NCBI GenBank assembly: GCA_950097015.1
Contig: CATNEN010000032.1
Span: 2,084,501 to 2,148,500 of the forward strand
Length of the DNA stretch: 64,000 nucleotides
Reading direction: 5' to 3'
Origin: Macrostomum hystrix
Lineage: Eukaryota; Platyhelminthes; Macrostomidae
In this document: positions 23,605 through 35,702 of the stretch, piece after piece
Numbering within the stretch: position 1 is the first letter of the stretch
Layout of the letters: every line of letters begins with the position of its first letter
Made by a program: the position numbers and the translations under genes
The notes under the pieces: generated by a model
What the model was told of the DNA's origin: nothing
What the model saw: only the letters and a program-made list of their open reading frames with translations
Database searches by the model: none

Positions 23605-24335
23605 GAGCAAAGATTTATTCTTTTTGTCAGTTGCGACTCTTGAAAACAGTTGCTTTTAGCGCCAATTATCCGCTATCCAAAGATAACAAGCAGCTATTTA
23701 AAAAACAGAAATTTTTGCACTTGGGCCCGTCACCATGGTCCCGAAACCAAGCTGACAATTGCCGCAATAACTCAGTTTACGATGGTATTAATGGCCCACA
23801 GGTGGACAGTCGGTGATAGTCAGGACCTGAGGGTTGTAGGCTGGGCTGGTTCAGCTCATACCGCGGACTCGTCGCCTGAAAATGTTGAGTTCTAGAACGC
23901 GCGACCGCTTGAATTATGCATGACCAGAGAGCCGCCGCCATGAGTGCGCGGCCTCCCCTGACTTCCCAATAGTCAACGGAGAGCATTTCATAGCTCACCG
24001 GCGTATCAAAATATGGCATCAAGCCAAGCTGGGTGGGCTGTCGACCCAGCGACCAACCGGCCCGGTCTCACCTCCCTCTCTCCTCATGTCTCTCCGTCTC
24101 TGTCTGCCACTAACCAATCCAGCAGCCGCAGACATCCCCAGAGCCACCCACCACCCTGCCACGATCATAGAGTCCGTGCCGCCGTCACCGCCGCCGCTGC
24201 CGCCGCCACCGCTGCCGCACTCGACCAGCGCCGAGACTATCAATTCTCCCCCCCATACAGCTTTGCCCGCCAGAAGATTGTGCTAGCAGCCTTCGGTTGG
24301 CATTCAAGTCCCTCCAGCCTGCTCTCAGTGACGTC
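23605..24335. promoter_or_regulatory. Upstream region of the LDLRa gene
   Basis: The stretch ends with a GC-rich (GCC)n-like segment at about 24,175-24,230, just before the start codon. It probably holds the promoter and 5' UTR. No TATA box was identified. Confidence 0.4.
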
Positions 24336-27300
24336 ATGAACTGTAAGTTTGTTGCCGCTTTCAGTGGGAACTCCAGCGTGGACTGAAAATTCCCAACCGA
24401 ACCCCGCAGTGAGCTTTGTCTCCATCGCCGCGTTCGCCCTGTGCCTTCTGGCCACCGCGTCCGCCTACCGGCAGCTGATGCGAACCAGCGACTGTGAGAC
24501 TGGGATTTCACTGGGATTTCACGTTTATTTCACTGGGATTTCACTGGGATTTCACTGGGATCCATCAGTGTCTATCTTAAAAATCCCCTAAGTTCTCCCA
24601 GCAAAGTCGCTAATTTTCCTTTCCTTCAGCGGCTGCTGGCGCCGTGGGCAACGACTGTCCTCGGTCAGCGCCGTGGCCATGCAAGAGCGGCCAGTGCTTG
24701 TCCTTCGCCTTCATCTGCGACGGCCGAGCTGACTGCAGTGACGGTTACGACGAGGACAAGGCCCTCTGCACCGCCAGTAAGTGTCGTAGGTTTTACCATA
24801 GACAAATTTCCTCAACCCCGGCGTGGGCTAATAGTGTCAGAGAGACACTGGGAAATTGTGGGATACAGTTTGACCTAGCGGGATACAATGAAAGATACAG
24901 GGAGACAGTGGTGGACACAGGGAGACAGTGGTGGACACAGGGAGACAGTGGTGGACACAGGAAGACAGTGGTGGACACAGGGAGACAGTGGTGGACACAG
25001 GGAGACAGTGGTGGACACAGGGAGACAGTGGTGGACACAGGAAGACAGTGGTGGACACAGGGAGACAGTGGTGGACACAGGATGGACCAGACAAGCTTTA
25101 GCCCCAAGGTTGGTCAGTAACTGTTAATATGCACCAGTTCTGACTAAACAACTGTTCTGCTACATAAATAGTTGCCGGGCACACAGGAAATCGTGTGTTT
25201 GCCGACGGAAGAAAATTTAACTAGAATTGGTGGACTCATTAGGCAAATTGAGTTGTACCTTAGCTCAGCGGGAGAGTTCGTTCTGAAAGAAGGCCAAAGA
25301 GACTGTACAGACGAGTTCGTCCGATTCTTTTCGATGACGGACAAGCATCTACCTGTTTGTGAAGCTGATGAGGCTAAACTGCTCACAACTCCAACATCTG
25401 TCAGCCTGCCAGACGAACAATGTCAAACAAATGGTCAGCTAGTCAGTATGTCAGCTTTCATCAGTGTCAAACACGTTTTAGAAAACGCACCAGTTTGACA
25501 ATAAAATTGAGTTTTTTCCCAAACACTCAGAGAATAACGCAGGCGAAAATTCTGAGCCGCGCGCACCCAAGTGTCAGAAAAAATTGTAAATGAGATAATG
25601 CCTACGGAAGACAATCGGTGACAATGGCTGACTCTGCTTTTTTGTTCGTGTTTGGCAGTCAAGTGGGGCTGCCTTACTCCACCGAGTTGCCTAATTATCG
25701 CGGGAATTGATTGAATTTGGCAGCTATGGGAGGTGGCACTTATCTTCTCTTATCTAACCAGATTCCTTCTACTCAAAATCAAAGAGAAAATTTTAATAAA
25801 TTTACTTGATTATTCAAGCTAAACATGTGTGATACAGAGTGATTTTATAAATAAACACATGGATTTGATCGATAAACACGTGAATTTCACAGACAAACCC
25901 TTGGATTTGATATAAAAACACGTGGATTTCATGGATAAACACTTGGTTTTGATAGAAAAAAACAATGATTTGATATGTAAACACTTGGATTTTTACTGAT
26001 AAACACTTAGATTTGATAGTTAATTTCTTGGTTTTAATAGATTATTATTTGGTTTTCGCAGATAAATCATTGGATTTGATGGATAAACACTTGGATTTGA
26101 TAGATAAACACATGGATTTGATGGATAAACACTTGGATTTGATGGATAAACACTTGGATTTGATCATTAAACACTTGGGTTTGATAGATAAACACTTGGA
26201 TTTGATAGATAAACAGTTGGATTTGATGGATAAACACTTGGATTTGATAATTAAACACTTGGGTTTGATAGATAAACACTTGAATTTGATAGATAAACAC
26301 TTGGATTTGATAGATAAACACTTGGATTTGATAGATAAACACTTAGGTTTCACAGATAAACCCTTGGATTTTATTGATAAACACTTGGATTTTACAGATA
26401 GAGATAGAGTTTATCGAAGTTACCCTATTGCGTTCTATTGCGATGAACAATCTCACACAAAACACTCACAAACTCACAGAATATCACTGGCAAATCATTC
26501 GAACGAATTTCTCCAGTCGAAACCAAAGCGACCTAGGTGAAAAAGAATAATTTTGGTGCAGCATTAATCACTGGGCAACGGGGAAAACTTTGGCCTGATA
26601 AACAACCTGAGTAGGTTTTGCCGCAATGGGTCAAACCGAGCTCCAAAGCTATTGCCGGCAGCAGCGGAAATGATTCGTGACCCATTGTGACCCGCATTAT
26701 TTCTGTTGGTCTAGAAAATATGAGATTTACTTTTAGTGATGTGTACTCAAAATCTGCATTGCTACTGCTTACATTGCCCACAATGCATAGATTTATAGAA
26801 CAGTTCACACCAACAACCTCAGTTCCCTCCTACAGCCTCAGTTCACTCCTACAGCCTCAGTTCACACCTACAGCCTCAGTTCACACCTACAGCCTCAGTT
26901 CACTCCTACAGCCTCAGTTCACTCCTACAGCCTCAGTTCACTCCTACAGCCTCAGTTCACTCCTACAGCCTCAGTTCACACCTACAGCCTCAGTTCACAC
27001 CTACAGCCTCAGTTCACTCCTACAGCCTCAGTTCACACCTACAGCCTCAGTTCACTCCTACAGCCTCAGTTCACTCCTACAGCCTCAGTTCAATCCTACA
27101 GCCTCAGTTCACTCCTACAGCCTCAGTTCACTCCTACAGCCTCAGTTCACTCCTACAGCCTCAGTTCACTCCTACAGCCTCAGTTCACTCCTACAGCCTC
27201 AGTTCACTCCTACAGCCTCAGTTCACTCCTACAGCCTCAGTTCACTCCTACAGCCTCAGTTCACTCCTACAGCCTCAGTTCACTCCTACAGCCTCAGTTC

Positions 27301-30265
27301 ACTCCTACAGCCTCAGTTCACTCCTACAGCCTCAGTTCACTCCTACAGCCTCAGTTCACTCCTACAGCCTCAGTTCACTCCTACAGCCTCAGTTCACTCC
27401 TACAGCCTCAGTTCACTCCTACAGCCTCAGTTCACTCCTACAGCCTCAGTTCACTCCTACAGCCTCAGTTCACTCCTACAGCCTCAGTTCACTCCTACAG
27501 CATCAGTTCACTCCTACAGCCTCAGTTCACTCCTACAGCATCAGTTCACTCCTACAGCCTCAGTTCACTCCTACAGCCTCAGTTCACTCCTACAGCCTCA
27601 GTTCACTCCTTTTCCTTTCTGCAGAGGACCGCCCGGCCAGCATCATCCTGAAGATGTTTATCCAGCGATTCCACCGATGGCTAATTCCGAACGTCCTTGG
27701 CGAAGGCACCCCCGATGAGCTGTCGAAACTGCTGACTGGTGAGTGCGGCCGAATGTAAGCAGATAATCGAAGCTAAAATCGAAGCTAAAATCGAAGCTAG
27801 AATCGAAGCTAGAATCGTAGCAAAAATCGATGCTAGAATCGAAGCAAGAATCGATGCTAGAATCGTAGCAAGAATCGTAGTAAGAATCGAAGCTAAAAAA
27901 CGTAGCAAGAATCGAAGCTAGAATCGTAGCAAGAATCGAAGCTGGAATCGTAGCAAGAATCGAAGCTAGAATCGAAGCTAGAATCGCAGCAAAAAATCGA
28001 AGCTAGAATCGTAGCAAGAATCGTAGCGAGAATCGGGACAGAGTTCGTTGCGGGACAGTGGCTGCCTTGCACTCATTGAAGCATTTGACCGCTTTTCATT
28101 AGAATTCTAAGAATTCAGAATCTGCAATCGGGATGCAGCTGCACTAATAAGTTTAATGAGCAGCACTCGGTCATTTCAACGACACTCCGGTCTCGAATAT
28201 TGGCCCCTAGCAACACAACAGCAGAAGATAATGACTGTTCTCCGAGGCCACTTTAAAAGTCTTTCTACAAGCAACGAACACTTGGTAGCACTAATAATGT
28301 ATGCCCGTGTGTGTGTGTGTACGCGTCTGAGTTTGCAGCCGGAATGACCTGAGTAAGAAATGGGGAGCAGAGGAAATCTCTATTTTTTTCAGAGTCAATC
28401 TCACTTCTCTCCCTCATACACTTATGTTTGATGAGTTTGGCTGCGTAGCAATGGACTGGATCGGCGGCGGCAGCAGCAGCAGCGACGGCTGTGAAGCGGA
28501 GTGCGTTTGAGTGGCTCATTCTGCAGTGTCTAAACCGAAGCTTTGGACTTAGTCCCAGAAATAGAAGCTTTTCTAATAGGAAAAGTTTCTCAAGACGAAA
28601 GCTGGCCCGCGAAAGTGGCCAGCTCGGGAAAAATGTTTGGATTACAGATTCCATTTCATCCTGGCTTGTCCAGCTTTCTTGTCGACCGAATCGCTTGCTG
28701 AGGATGACTTGAAAATTTACACATTTTTAACGATCGGATAACAAGAAATCAACAACTTCGCTAAGCGTGTCAAACAAGCTCACTGACTGATCAAACAATG
28801 GGATTATGGAATTGCTCTGCATCAGCTTTCCGGATTCTAACCAGGTCGCAATGGTTAAAAAAACCTGAAAAACCTGTAACATTTCCCAGATTGTTTACTT
28901 AATGTTGCTAAAAACACAATGTTTTAGAGTACTGCTCATCGTTTCACCCTGTTCTGCTGCAGAACTAAAGAAATTTCCGTTTTTTTGAGGAAAACTTCGA
29001 TTATGCGGTCTAACTCACAATCGCTTTGAACTCTTCGAACCCACAAAAACTGCTTTTAAGTGACATGGATTGCAAAACTTGTCCTAAGCATATAACCTTA
29101 AGCTATGGCAACACTAACCACATCCAACCCAAATAGTAATCCAATAGCTGGCAAGCCAACCCAAGCCAGCCCAAGCCAATCAAAGCCAGCCCAAGCCAGC
29201 CCAAGCCAGCCCAAGCCAACCCAAGCCAGCCCAAGCCAGCCCAAGCCAGCCCAAGCCAACCCAAGCCAGCCCAAGCCAACCCAAGCCAGCACAAGCCAGC
29301 CCAAGCCAGCCCAAGCCAGCCCAAGCCAATCAAAGCCAGCCCAAGCCAGCCCAAGCCAATCAAAGCCAGCCCAAGCCAATCAAAGCCAGCCCAAGCCAAT
29401 CAAAGCCAGCCCAAGCCAGCCCAAGCCAGCCCAAGCCAGCCCAAGCCAATCAAAGCCAGCCCAAGCCAACCCAAGCCAGCCCAAGCCAATCAAAGCCAGC
29501 CCAAGCCAATCAAAGCCAGCCCAAGCCAACCCAAGCCAGCCCAAGCCAGCCCAAGCCAGCCCAAGCCAATCAAATCCAGCCCAAGCCAGCCCAAGCCAAC
29601 CCAAGCCAACCCAAGCCAGCACAAGCCAGCCCAAGCCAGCCCAAGCCAGCCCAAGCCAATCAAAGCCAGCCCAAGCCAGCCCAAGCCAACCCAAGCCAGC
29701 CCAAGCCAGCCCAAGCCAATCAAAGCCAATCAAAGCCAGCCCAAGCCAACCCAAGCCAGCCCAAGCCAATCAAAGCCAGCCCAAGCCAGCCCAAGCCAAC
29801 CCAAGCCAGCCCAAGCCAATCAAAGCCAGCCCAAGCCAACCCAAGCCAGCCCAAGCCAGCCCAAGCCAATCAAAGCCAATCAAAGCCAGCCCAAGCCAAC
29901 CCAAGCCAGCCCAAGCCAATCAAAGCCAGCCCAAGCCAGCCCAAGCCAACCCAAGCCAGCCCAAGCCAATCAAAGCCAGCCCAAGCCAACCCAAGCCAGC
30001 CCAAGCCAGCCCAAGCCAGCCCAAGCCAACCCAAGCGAACTCACCGCACGCGCCCTCAGAGGAGCGCAGCGTTGACGACTACGCCAAGAAGGTGAAGCTG
30101 ACGGCCGAGCAGCGCAGCACGCTGGTCCGCGTGATGGAGTACGCCCGAGACGGCCGAGTGCTCGACCTCATCATGGAGGGCATGCCTGAGGACGCCTATC
30201 GCGAGGCTTACGCCCTGTTTGGTCGCATTGTGGAGAGCGGCTTCCTGGGCTCGGAGACCATCTAG
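24336..30265 (+). CDS. Secreted LDL-receptor class A protein, prohormone-4-like
   Basis: Exons are 24336-24342, 24410-24493, 24630-24776, 27625-27738 and 30060-30265, all GT-AG with matching phases, giving 185 residues. The first coding exon is only 7 nt. Residues 1-22 form a signal peptide ending ATASA. A single LDLRa module follows with six cysteines and the calcium-binding DCSDGYDED signature. The C-terminal half is helical (FIQRFHRWLIPNVLG, then DDYAKKVKLTAEQR and YALFGRIVESGFLG). This order, signal peptide then one LDLRa then a conserved helical tail, resembles insect prohormone-4 (IDLSRF-type) precursors, but no flanking dibasic-bounded peptide is visible between signal peptide and LDLRa. 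A secreted role is firm; neuropeptide identity is tentative. Introns 3 and 4 hold five tandem arrays. A polyadenylation signal lies at 30520. Confidence 0.75.
24508..24566. repeat. Short tandem repeat in LDLRa intron 2, 11 bp unit
   Basis: The unit is TTCACTGGGAT, about five copies with one interruption. It starts about 15 bp after the exon 2 donor. Confidence 0.8.
24890..25083. repeat. Minisatellite in LDLRa intron 3, 20 bp unit, about 9 copies
   Basis: The unit is GGGAGACAGTGGTGGACACA, nearly perfect, with GGAAG variants in two units. Confidence 0.93.
25172..25498 (+). other. Open frame inside LDLRa intron 3, doubtful
   Basis: A 108-codon frame lacking an ATG start, outside any repeat, with balanced composition (for example GGLIRQIELYLSSAGEFV). 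It could be an unrecognised alternative exon or a decayed gene fragment. No homology is recognised and the main transcript splices across it in phase without it. Confidence 0.2.
25850..26405. repeat. Minisatellite in LDLRa intron 3, 21 bp unit, about 25 copies
   Basis: The unit is GATAAACACTTGGATTTGATA, diverged at both ends and most regular at 26,050-26,340. As 21 is a multiple of three, it gives a DKHLDLI-type artefact frame. Confidence 0.92.
26805..27612. repeat. Minisatellite in LDLRa intron 3, 19 bp unit, about 42 copies
   Basis: The unit is TTCACTCCTACAGCCTCAG. It ends about 13 bp before the true exon 4 acceptor at 27624. Each unit itself looks like a 3' splice site (pyrimidines then CAG). 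Confidence 0.95.
27768..28040. repeat. Short-unit array in LDLRa intron 4, 12 bp unit
   Basis: Units of AGAATCGAAGCT and AGAATCGTAGCA alternate irregularly, about 22 copies. It begins about 30 bp after the exon 4 donor. Confidence 0.9.
28041..29140. other. Unique intronic sequence, no gene seen
   Basis: Middle of LDLRa intron 4 between two arrays. It holds a short GT microsatellite near 28,310 and no supported feature. Confidence 0.35.
29145..30042. repeat. Short-unit array in LDLRa intron 4, 10 bp unit, about 90 copies
   Basis: The unit is CCAAGCCAGC, with CCAACC and CAATCAAAGC variants. It runs to within about 17 bp of the exon 5 acceptor. No unit contains a stop on the plus strand in any frame, so a 386-codon frame runs through the array into exon 5. 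Confidence 0.95.
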
Positions 30266-32179
30266 ACTGTCGCCCTTGGAAGCCAATCCGGATTATAACA
30301 GCTGCGTTTGAAAATTGCCAGTTGAAACTTGAGTCATCGCGAGAAAAGTTGATTTGTTCGAGCCTATTGAATGTTATTAATAAGAACAACCCGTTGAGAA
30401 CACCAACTCGACCGATTTCAATGCGTTCCGGCCGTGCCCCAGCCCACAGCTCTATGTCTCTCAATCTCTATATCTCCGTGACAGTGCGCCTCACCTCCAT
30501 GAGGGCCACAGAAGTCCTGAATAAACGGAAAAAAGACAGATTCCAATGAACTACGGATAGCCAAGCATATTCTACCGAGCGTCAGGCACACTTTTTTCAC
30601 TGAACTTCAATGCATTTCTAGAGATTTACTTGTAGAAACAAAAAATTAGACCTCGATTTCGAAGACCCAACGAGTGAGTTTAGTCTCATGGGAGAACTGG
30701 GCCATCAGTGTCACCTGCTGGAAAAGCTGAAGCAAAAAAAAATTGTGGATTAACAGCAGATGCAGTGCGAGCTGCCTCACTCCGTCAACTCTAAGCCATG
30801 GTACAAGCAGATGTATTTGAGCAGTTCTGAGCACAGCTGAAAAGTTTGTCAGATTGTCAGACGCTGAGAGGACGAGGATTCCTAGCTAAATGGCGAAAGC
30901 TGACTTCGGGTCAAGCTTTTTTCGTTTGCATTAGGATTCCTGTCCTTCTCTCGCTGGCTCCCCTCCCACAAATTTTGTTCTGACATCGAATCTCCATCTC
31001 CAATCCGCACTTCTCACTGTCTCATTCGAGACCTCAAATTTATTCCCGTGAGTGCTCACTCCTGACGGCGATGCCAGTTCAGCTCTTGCTGCGTGTCGGT
31101 CAGTCCTGCAGGTGCTGGCTCTAACACGCGATCCTGTTATGCACAGTGCCCACTTTGTTTAAAATGGCCATTCATGCAGCCGCAGCTCTGTTGCCACACT
31201 CATCCGGTTCTCAAGCTGCAGTGTTGAGCTGCTCAACACTTGCACGCTGACTCCACCTAGTCTCTGGGACGGGTCGCCCAATATTCCTCTCTCCTCTCCA
31301 ACCCTCTTTTTCATTCCGACCCTGAAACCACTGAGCACACCTCACTGGCTGCTCTGGGCTTAATTAAAAAGACGGAAGGTTATAGAGGTGCGTCTGGCGA
31401 GCTGGTGGCAACAGAGATTATTACGGGAATACTTTTGCGTGGCAACTGGACCAGGCACAATTGGCAGGCCAACCTCATCGCATATTCACACAAGTGGACC
31501 TTCTTTCTTTGCTCAAATAGCTGCTTAAACCGTTTCAGCTACTGAAAGAGTTCAGGCGAAAGGTAACAGACTAACTAAACGGTGCGAAATCCAAATCCTT
31601 CAGAATCTAATCCAGGATTAATCGACCCACACCAAAAATATCGCATTTTATAGGAGAAGAGAGACAGCACCCTAGAGATGGAGCAGAAGAAAGTGTTTAG
31701 TCGAGGCAGCTTTTTCATATCTGTTTTGAGTTTTCCTTTTAGTTTAGATGTGGGGGTCCTTGGGGCTAATCCTTGAAAGATGAGCGTTTCCCTGGGACGT
31801 GATTTTCAGCTCCGCATTGACATAGGCATTGACATGTGTGTCCTCTAGCTCACCACTAGTTATCCATCTCATATCCCAGTCTATCACGTTTCTTCTACGA
31901 GCCGTAGTTCAAAACTAATAATGAGAAATAGAAGAAACATCGGTTTGGCTGAGCTCAGCTGATGAGTCGATGGGGTTATTAAATACTATTTTTTCAGGAC
32001 ACAAGTTCGCCACTAGGATTCGTACCGATCGAAAAACAAAAAACATGAGGACATCCTATACTACTTTAAGTAAATCGGCAATTAAGTATGAGTGTTGTGG
32101 GGAGGATAAGCTAAGCTACTCAATAAGTAAATTTATAAAAGTTTCCAGAAGCCTGCTTTGCACAATGTCGAGGTCATTG
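30266..32179. other. Intergenic region between LDLRa gene and receptor cluster
   Basis: Convergent 3' flanks: the LDLRa gene polyadenylation signal lies at 30520, and the rest is unique sequence. No conserved frame, tandem array or SINE was found in about 1.9 kb. Confidence 0.4.
30520..30525 (+). terminator. Polyadenylation signal of the LDLRa gene
   Basis: AATAAA lies 255 bases after the stop codon. It is the first such hexamer downstream. Confidence 0.55.
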
Positions 32180-32449
32180 TCACGGTCGGAAGCCGAGGCA
32201 CCTCGATGTGAACGCGGTGCCGACCTCCAGGCCTGCCAGGCACACCACAATGCCCAGAGTGACTCCGCAGAACACCCAGAAGAGGCACTTGTCGGCCGCG
32301 GACTCCAAGATGGCCCACTCGTTGTCAAGGATACCAGAGCGAGGAGTGGAATCTCTGGTGCAGTTTGAGCCAGATGATTCACCTGATGTGCCCACGGTGT
32401 TCTCTGGCGCGTCCTGCTTTTAAGTATAATTGAGAAATGTTTACTTATG

Positions 32450-32740
32450 CTTAATAATAACAATAATATTTGGTGACAGTAGACCCACAGCCAGTGATGT
32501 GTCAATTCTGTACTCAGGCACGCAGTCACACAGGTGTGTACATCTGTCCTGACTTTCTCATCGTCAGGCAGTTCACTCTCACTGTGCCTTGGAGGTTTGC
32601 CTAAAGGGCCGTAAATTGCACGACAAGCCCCCGAGCCATCTCTACCCAAAATAAATGAATTGGGCCTCGCCGCGGAATCGAGCTTAGGGATGCTGGTATG
32701 AGAGTCAAACGTTCTAGACCGCTCTGCGATCACCACATCA
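32450..32740 (-). mobile_element. SINE family A copy in pseudogene intron
   Basis: Minus-strand copy in the last intron of the pseudogene. The A-box TCGCAGAGCGG lies near 32,730 and an AAT-rich tail is at 32,450-32,472. Confidence 0.85.
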
Positions 32741-32762
32741 GGAAATGTTAATTAGCAGCTTC

Positions 32763-32860
32763 TGAGGCGTGAGGGGCAGAGCGGTGACGCATCCGGTTTT
32801 CGCATGAAGGTCCCGAGCTTTGAATCCGTGTCGAGGCCACATTAGTTTAGTGCGAGGCTG
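32763..32860 (+). mobile_element. SINE family A head fragment
   Basis: Only the tRNA-like head survives, with A-box-like GGGCAGAGCGG and B-box-like GCTTTGAATCC followed by the family GAGGCCACAT. It lies immediately beside, and opposite to, another copy. Confidence 0.7.
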
Positions 32861-34689
32861 AAGTAACAGCTCAGTCGCTGCCCCAACTATAATGGATCAG
32901 CTTGGCACTATTACTGTCACAGGTCGCTAGCAATGCAATCTTAGCAGCTTATGCTTACCACATTCGCCGAAACTCTCACTCGCGATCTGCTGAGAACCCA
33001 TCTATTGAGAAAGAGCAGCCGGATCATTTCATTGCTCACTCCACCGCCTCTGGCCTGTTTGAAGTGGCAGTCAAGTACAAAAGCGTTGCCAAGGACGTTA
33101 GCCATCGTCATGAAGACAGTCAGGCTGAAATACCAGGCTGCCAGGTGTCGAAGGAGACAGGAGTGGCTGATAACGCAATGCTGTGCATTTTGCATGTTAA
33201 CTGGTTGGTTTTAAAGCCCAAACTCACTGAGCAGTGGCACAGACTCGCTCTGAGTTGGCGTGTAGTTGCCAGCCAGCTGCAGGAACACGCACATGGACAG
33301 CACGATGGTGACGCTGAACGAGACTCGCTCGCTATCGTCTGGCGGCAGTCGGAAGGTCAGGGAGGAGATGGCGAGCAGCAGGATGCTGGGCAGGATCAGG
33401 TTCACCATGTAGAAGGTCGATCTTCGCGAAGCGCATAATTTTTGCGAAAAAATTAATAGAAACTGATAAAAAAACATTTTCTTTATAGCCTGCTTTAAAC
33501 AGTAGAAAGAGCACGGGAGTATTTCAAATGCCCCCATTTATCTTTCTGCATCTTCTAAATTATTCAAAAATCGGTCATTCGGTTTGGGAGCTATCATGAA
33601 GTAGGCATTAGGTAGGTAGGCATTTGAAATACGAGCTACCCCGTGGTCGTTCCTAGAGAGAGAAGAACCGTGGTATTTCTACTGTTAAAACTGGCTCGAT
33701 GTCTAGTTAAGTTAAGCTTTGAGTACGCAAATATTCTCACTCCTAGGCAGCATAAACACTGCATCTAGGGTCTTGGCCTTGGGGTCCTGTAGTCTCTAAA
33801 ATATCTCCTTGACTGCACTAGCAAGTGATCAGAGCTATCCGAAAAATACGAAAATACCGAAAAAGAGATATCCAGAAAGATTTGGTCAATGATTGTATTG
33901 ACCCCATCTTTTCTAATGGAGACGTCAATAATGCAAAACTCGTTGCTGTCCCTCAGTTCCGAAGCGACTGTTATGATTTGATACAGAGTTTTAACCTGCA
34001 GCGTGAGCTGTTGCACGCTTCTAGTTATGGAGACCAGCACCAACGGACAGGACTGGGTGTCGTAGGGGAAGGTTTGTAGCTGCATCGGGTACTTTGTTGT
34101 GACCAAGTACTGGCCAAGACGCTGAATATGCAGGCCACAGATTCGGCTTCTTGCACCCGCTGGGCACTCTTGGTGCAAATTCGTGTACGGAATAAGAGAA
34201 GCCTAGCTCTATGAACGATCAGAGAGTGCAATAAAACTATTATCTCACACGCCGTAGAAGAAGACATCAGGCTGCCACAGCACCGACGACGGCACGGCTA
34301 CATCCGTGATGGCATCCAGGCTGGAGTTGAATTTGCCAAGCCAAGCGAGGCGGCTGTCCAACCAGTTCTGAGGGTTGGCATGTGCTTGTGATTAGCCTTG
34401 ATCACCTGCTCACCAGTTCAAGCCAAAGCTGCAATGTTGTCTCCTGCGCTGCGGAATCCTGAAGTAAAGAGTCTCGAATAAAACTCGTATGTTTCTACTT
34501 CGGAATTTCATTAATTGTGCTTTATTCTGGTAATTTATTTGGTCCGTAGCCATGCCAGCCTACTTTACAATGGGATATGGGTATAGATCTTTGGGCGCGC
34601 ATTGCTATAGGATAGTTATAATGCGCTTCTGTTCTTCGTGGTACTCACGAAGTAATTCAAATTCTAAATCTAATTCTAATTCTAATTCA

Positions 34690-35702
34690 TAATTTAGACG
34701 GCCGATCGAGTATTCATCGATCTGGGACAAATCGATGAACCCGTCGTCCCACAGGGAAGGGAAAACTGTGGCGACCTTCTCCCAGCACACCGGCATAAAC
34801 TCTACCGTTTTCCAGAACGAAGTTCTCGCCATCAGCTCCTGCGCCCTGGAGCTGATCAACCAAAACGTCCACGGAGCAGAAATCTTCCTCCACTCGGACA
34901 GCCAGCCAGGTGGCGATCCATGCCCTTGGACGCACGCACACCTGCTCGCGCACAGTCCTCGACTGCGTCGCGCAACTCAACCGCTTAGGGACCCACAACA
35001 AGGTGTCCCTAAGGTGGATTCCAGGGCACTCAGGCCACCCTGGTAACGAACTGGCCGACAGCCTCGCCAAGGCCGGTTCGACGGGTTCGCTTTTTGGCCC
35101 CGTGCCTGCGACCTCCACCCCTACCGCCGTCGTCAACACTCGGATTAACCAGTGGGTGACCTCAAAGCACAAGGACAGATGGATCAATACCGCCGATTGT
35201 CGGCAGTCTCGCGCTGCTGTCCCTTGTCCCTCCACTGCCCTTCGCAAAGCCTTGCTTGGACTGAACCGCAAGGACATCAGGGCAGTTACCATGGCCCTCT
35301 CTGGCCATGGCTGTTTCGCCAGGCACCGCTTCCTGCAAGGCAAAATCCGCAGTGAGGAATGCCCCTTCTGCCTCTCCTATGTCGAAGATGCAGAGCATTT
35401 TATTTGCGACTGCCCCGCCTTCACTCAGGACAGGCTCACCTATCTCGGCCCAAACCCGGATCTCCCCGACGTTTTCAGGCCTGAGAACATCTGCCAGCTC
35501 GTCCGATACCTGAGGGCCACCGGGCGAGCAACCCTCTACCTCCTGGACTCTCCGGAGGAGGACCGCGCTGCGGACGCCGGCACCACCGGATCCCCCAGCG
35601 CGACACCGCAGCTTTAGTTGCCCGTGGTCGCCAGGGGCTAGCGGAATGGGCGGCAACGCCTCCCCGGAAGATGCCCCCTGCAGCTAAGTCAAGTAAGTAA
35701 GT
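34690..35702 (+). mobile_element. 5'-truncated non-LTR retrotransposon (LINE) with RNase H, (AAGT)n tail
   Basis: The 3' end of an ORF2-type protein is readable: an RNase H domain (LHSDSQ in one frame, then [19 protein letters not shown] in the next) and a C-terminal zinc-finger-like CPFC ... HFICDC motif, ending at a stop at 35615-35617. A frameshift near 34,905 separates the two RNase H parts, so the copy is dead. The tail AAGTCAAGTAAGTAAGT at 35,686-35,702 abuts exon 1 of the receptor pseudogene. RNase H plus this C-terminal knuckle is typical of I/Jockey/R1-like lineages. The 5' boundary is approximate. Confidence 0.85.

Noticed and set aside
26687-27718. 343-codon plus-strand frame ending in exon 4 of the LDLRa gene
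   Set aside because: It runs through the 19-bp array and enters exon 4 in the wrong frame relative to the conserved protein.
34910-35617. A host RNase H gene
   Set aside because: The RNase H is followed by the C-terminal knuckle and microsatellite tail of a non-LTR element, and it is frameshifted at its start.
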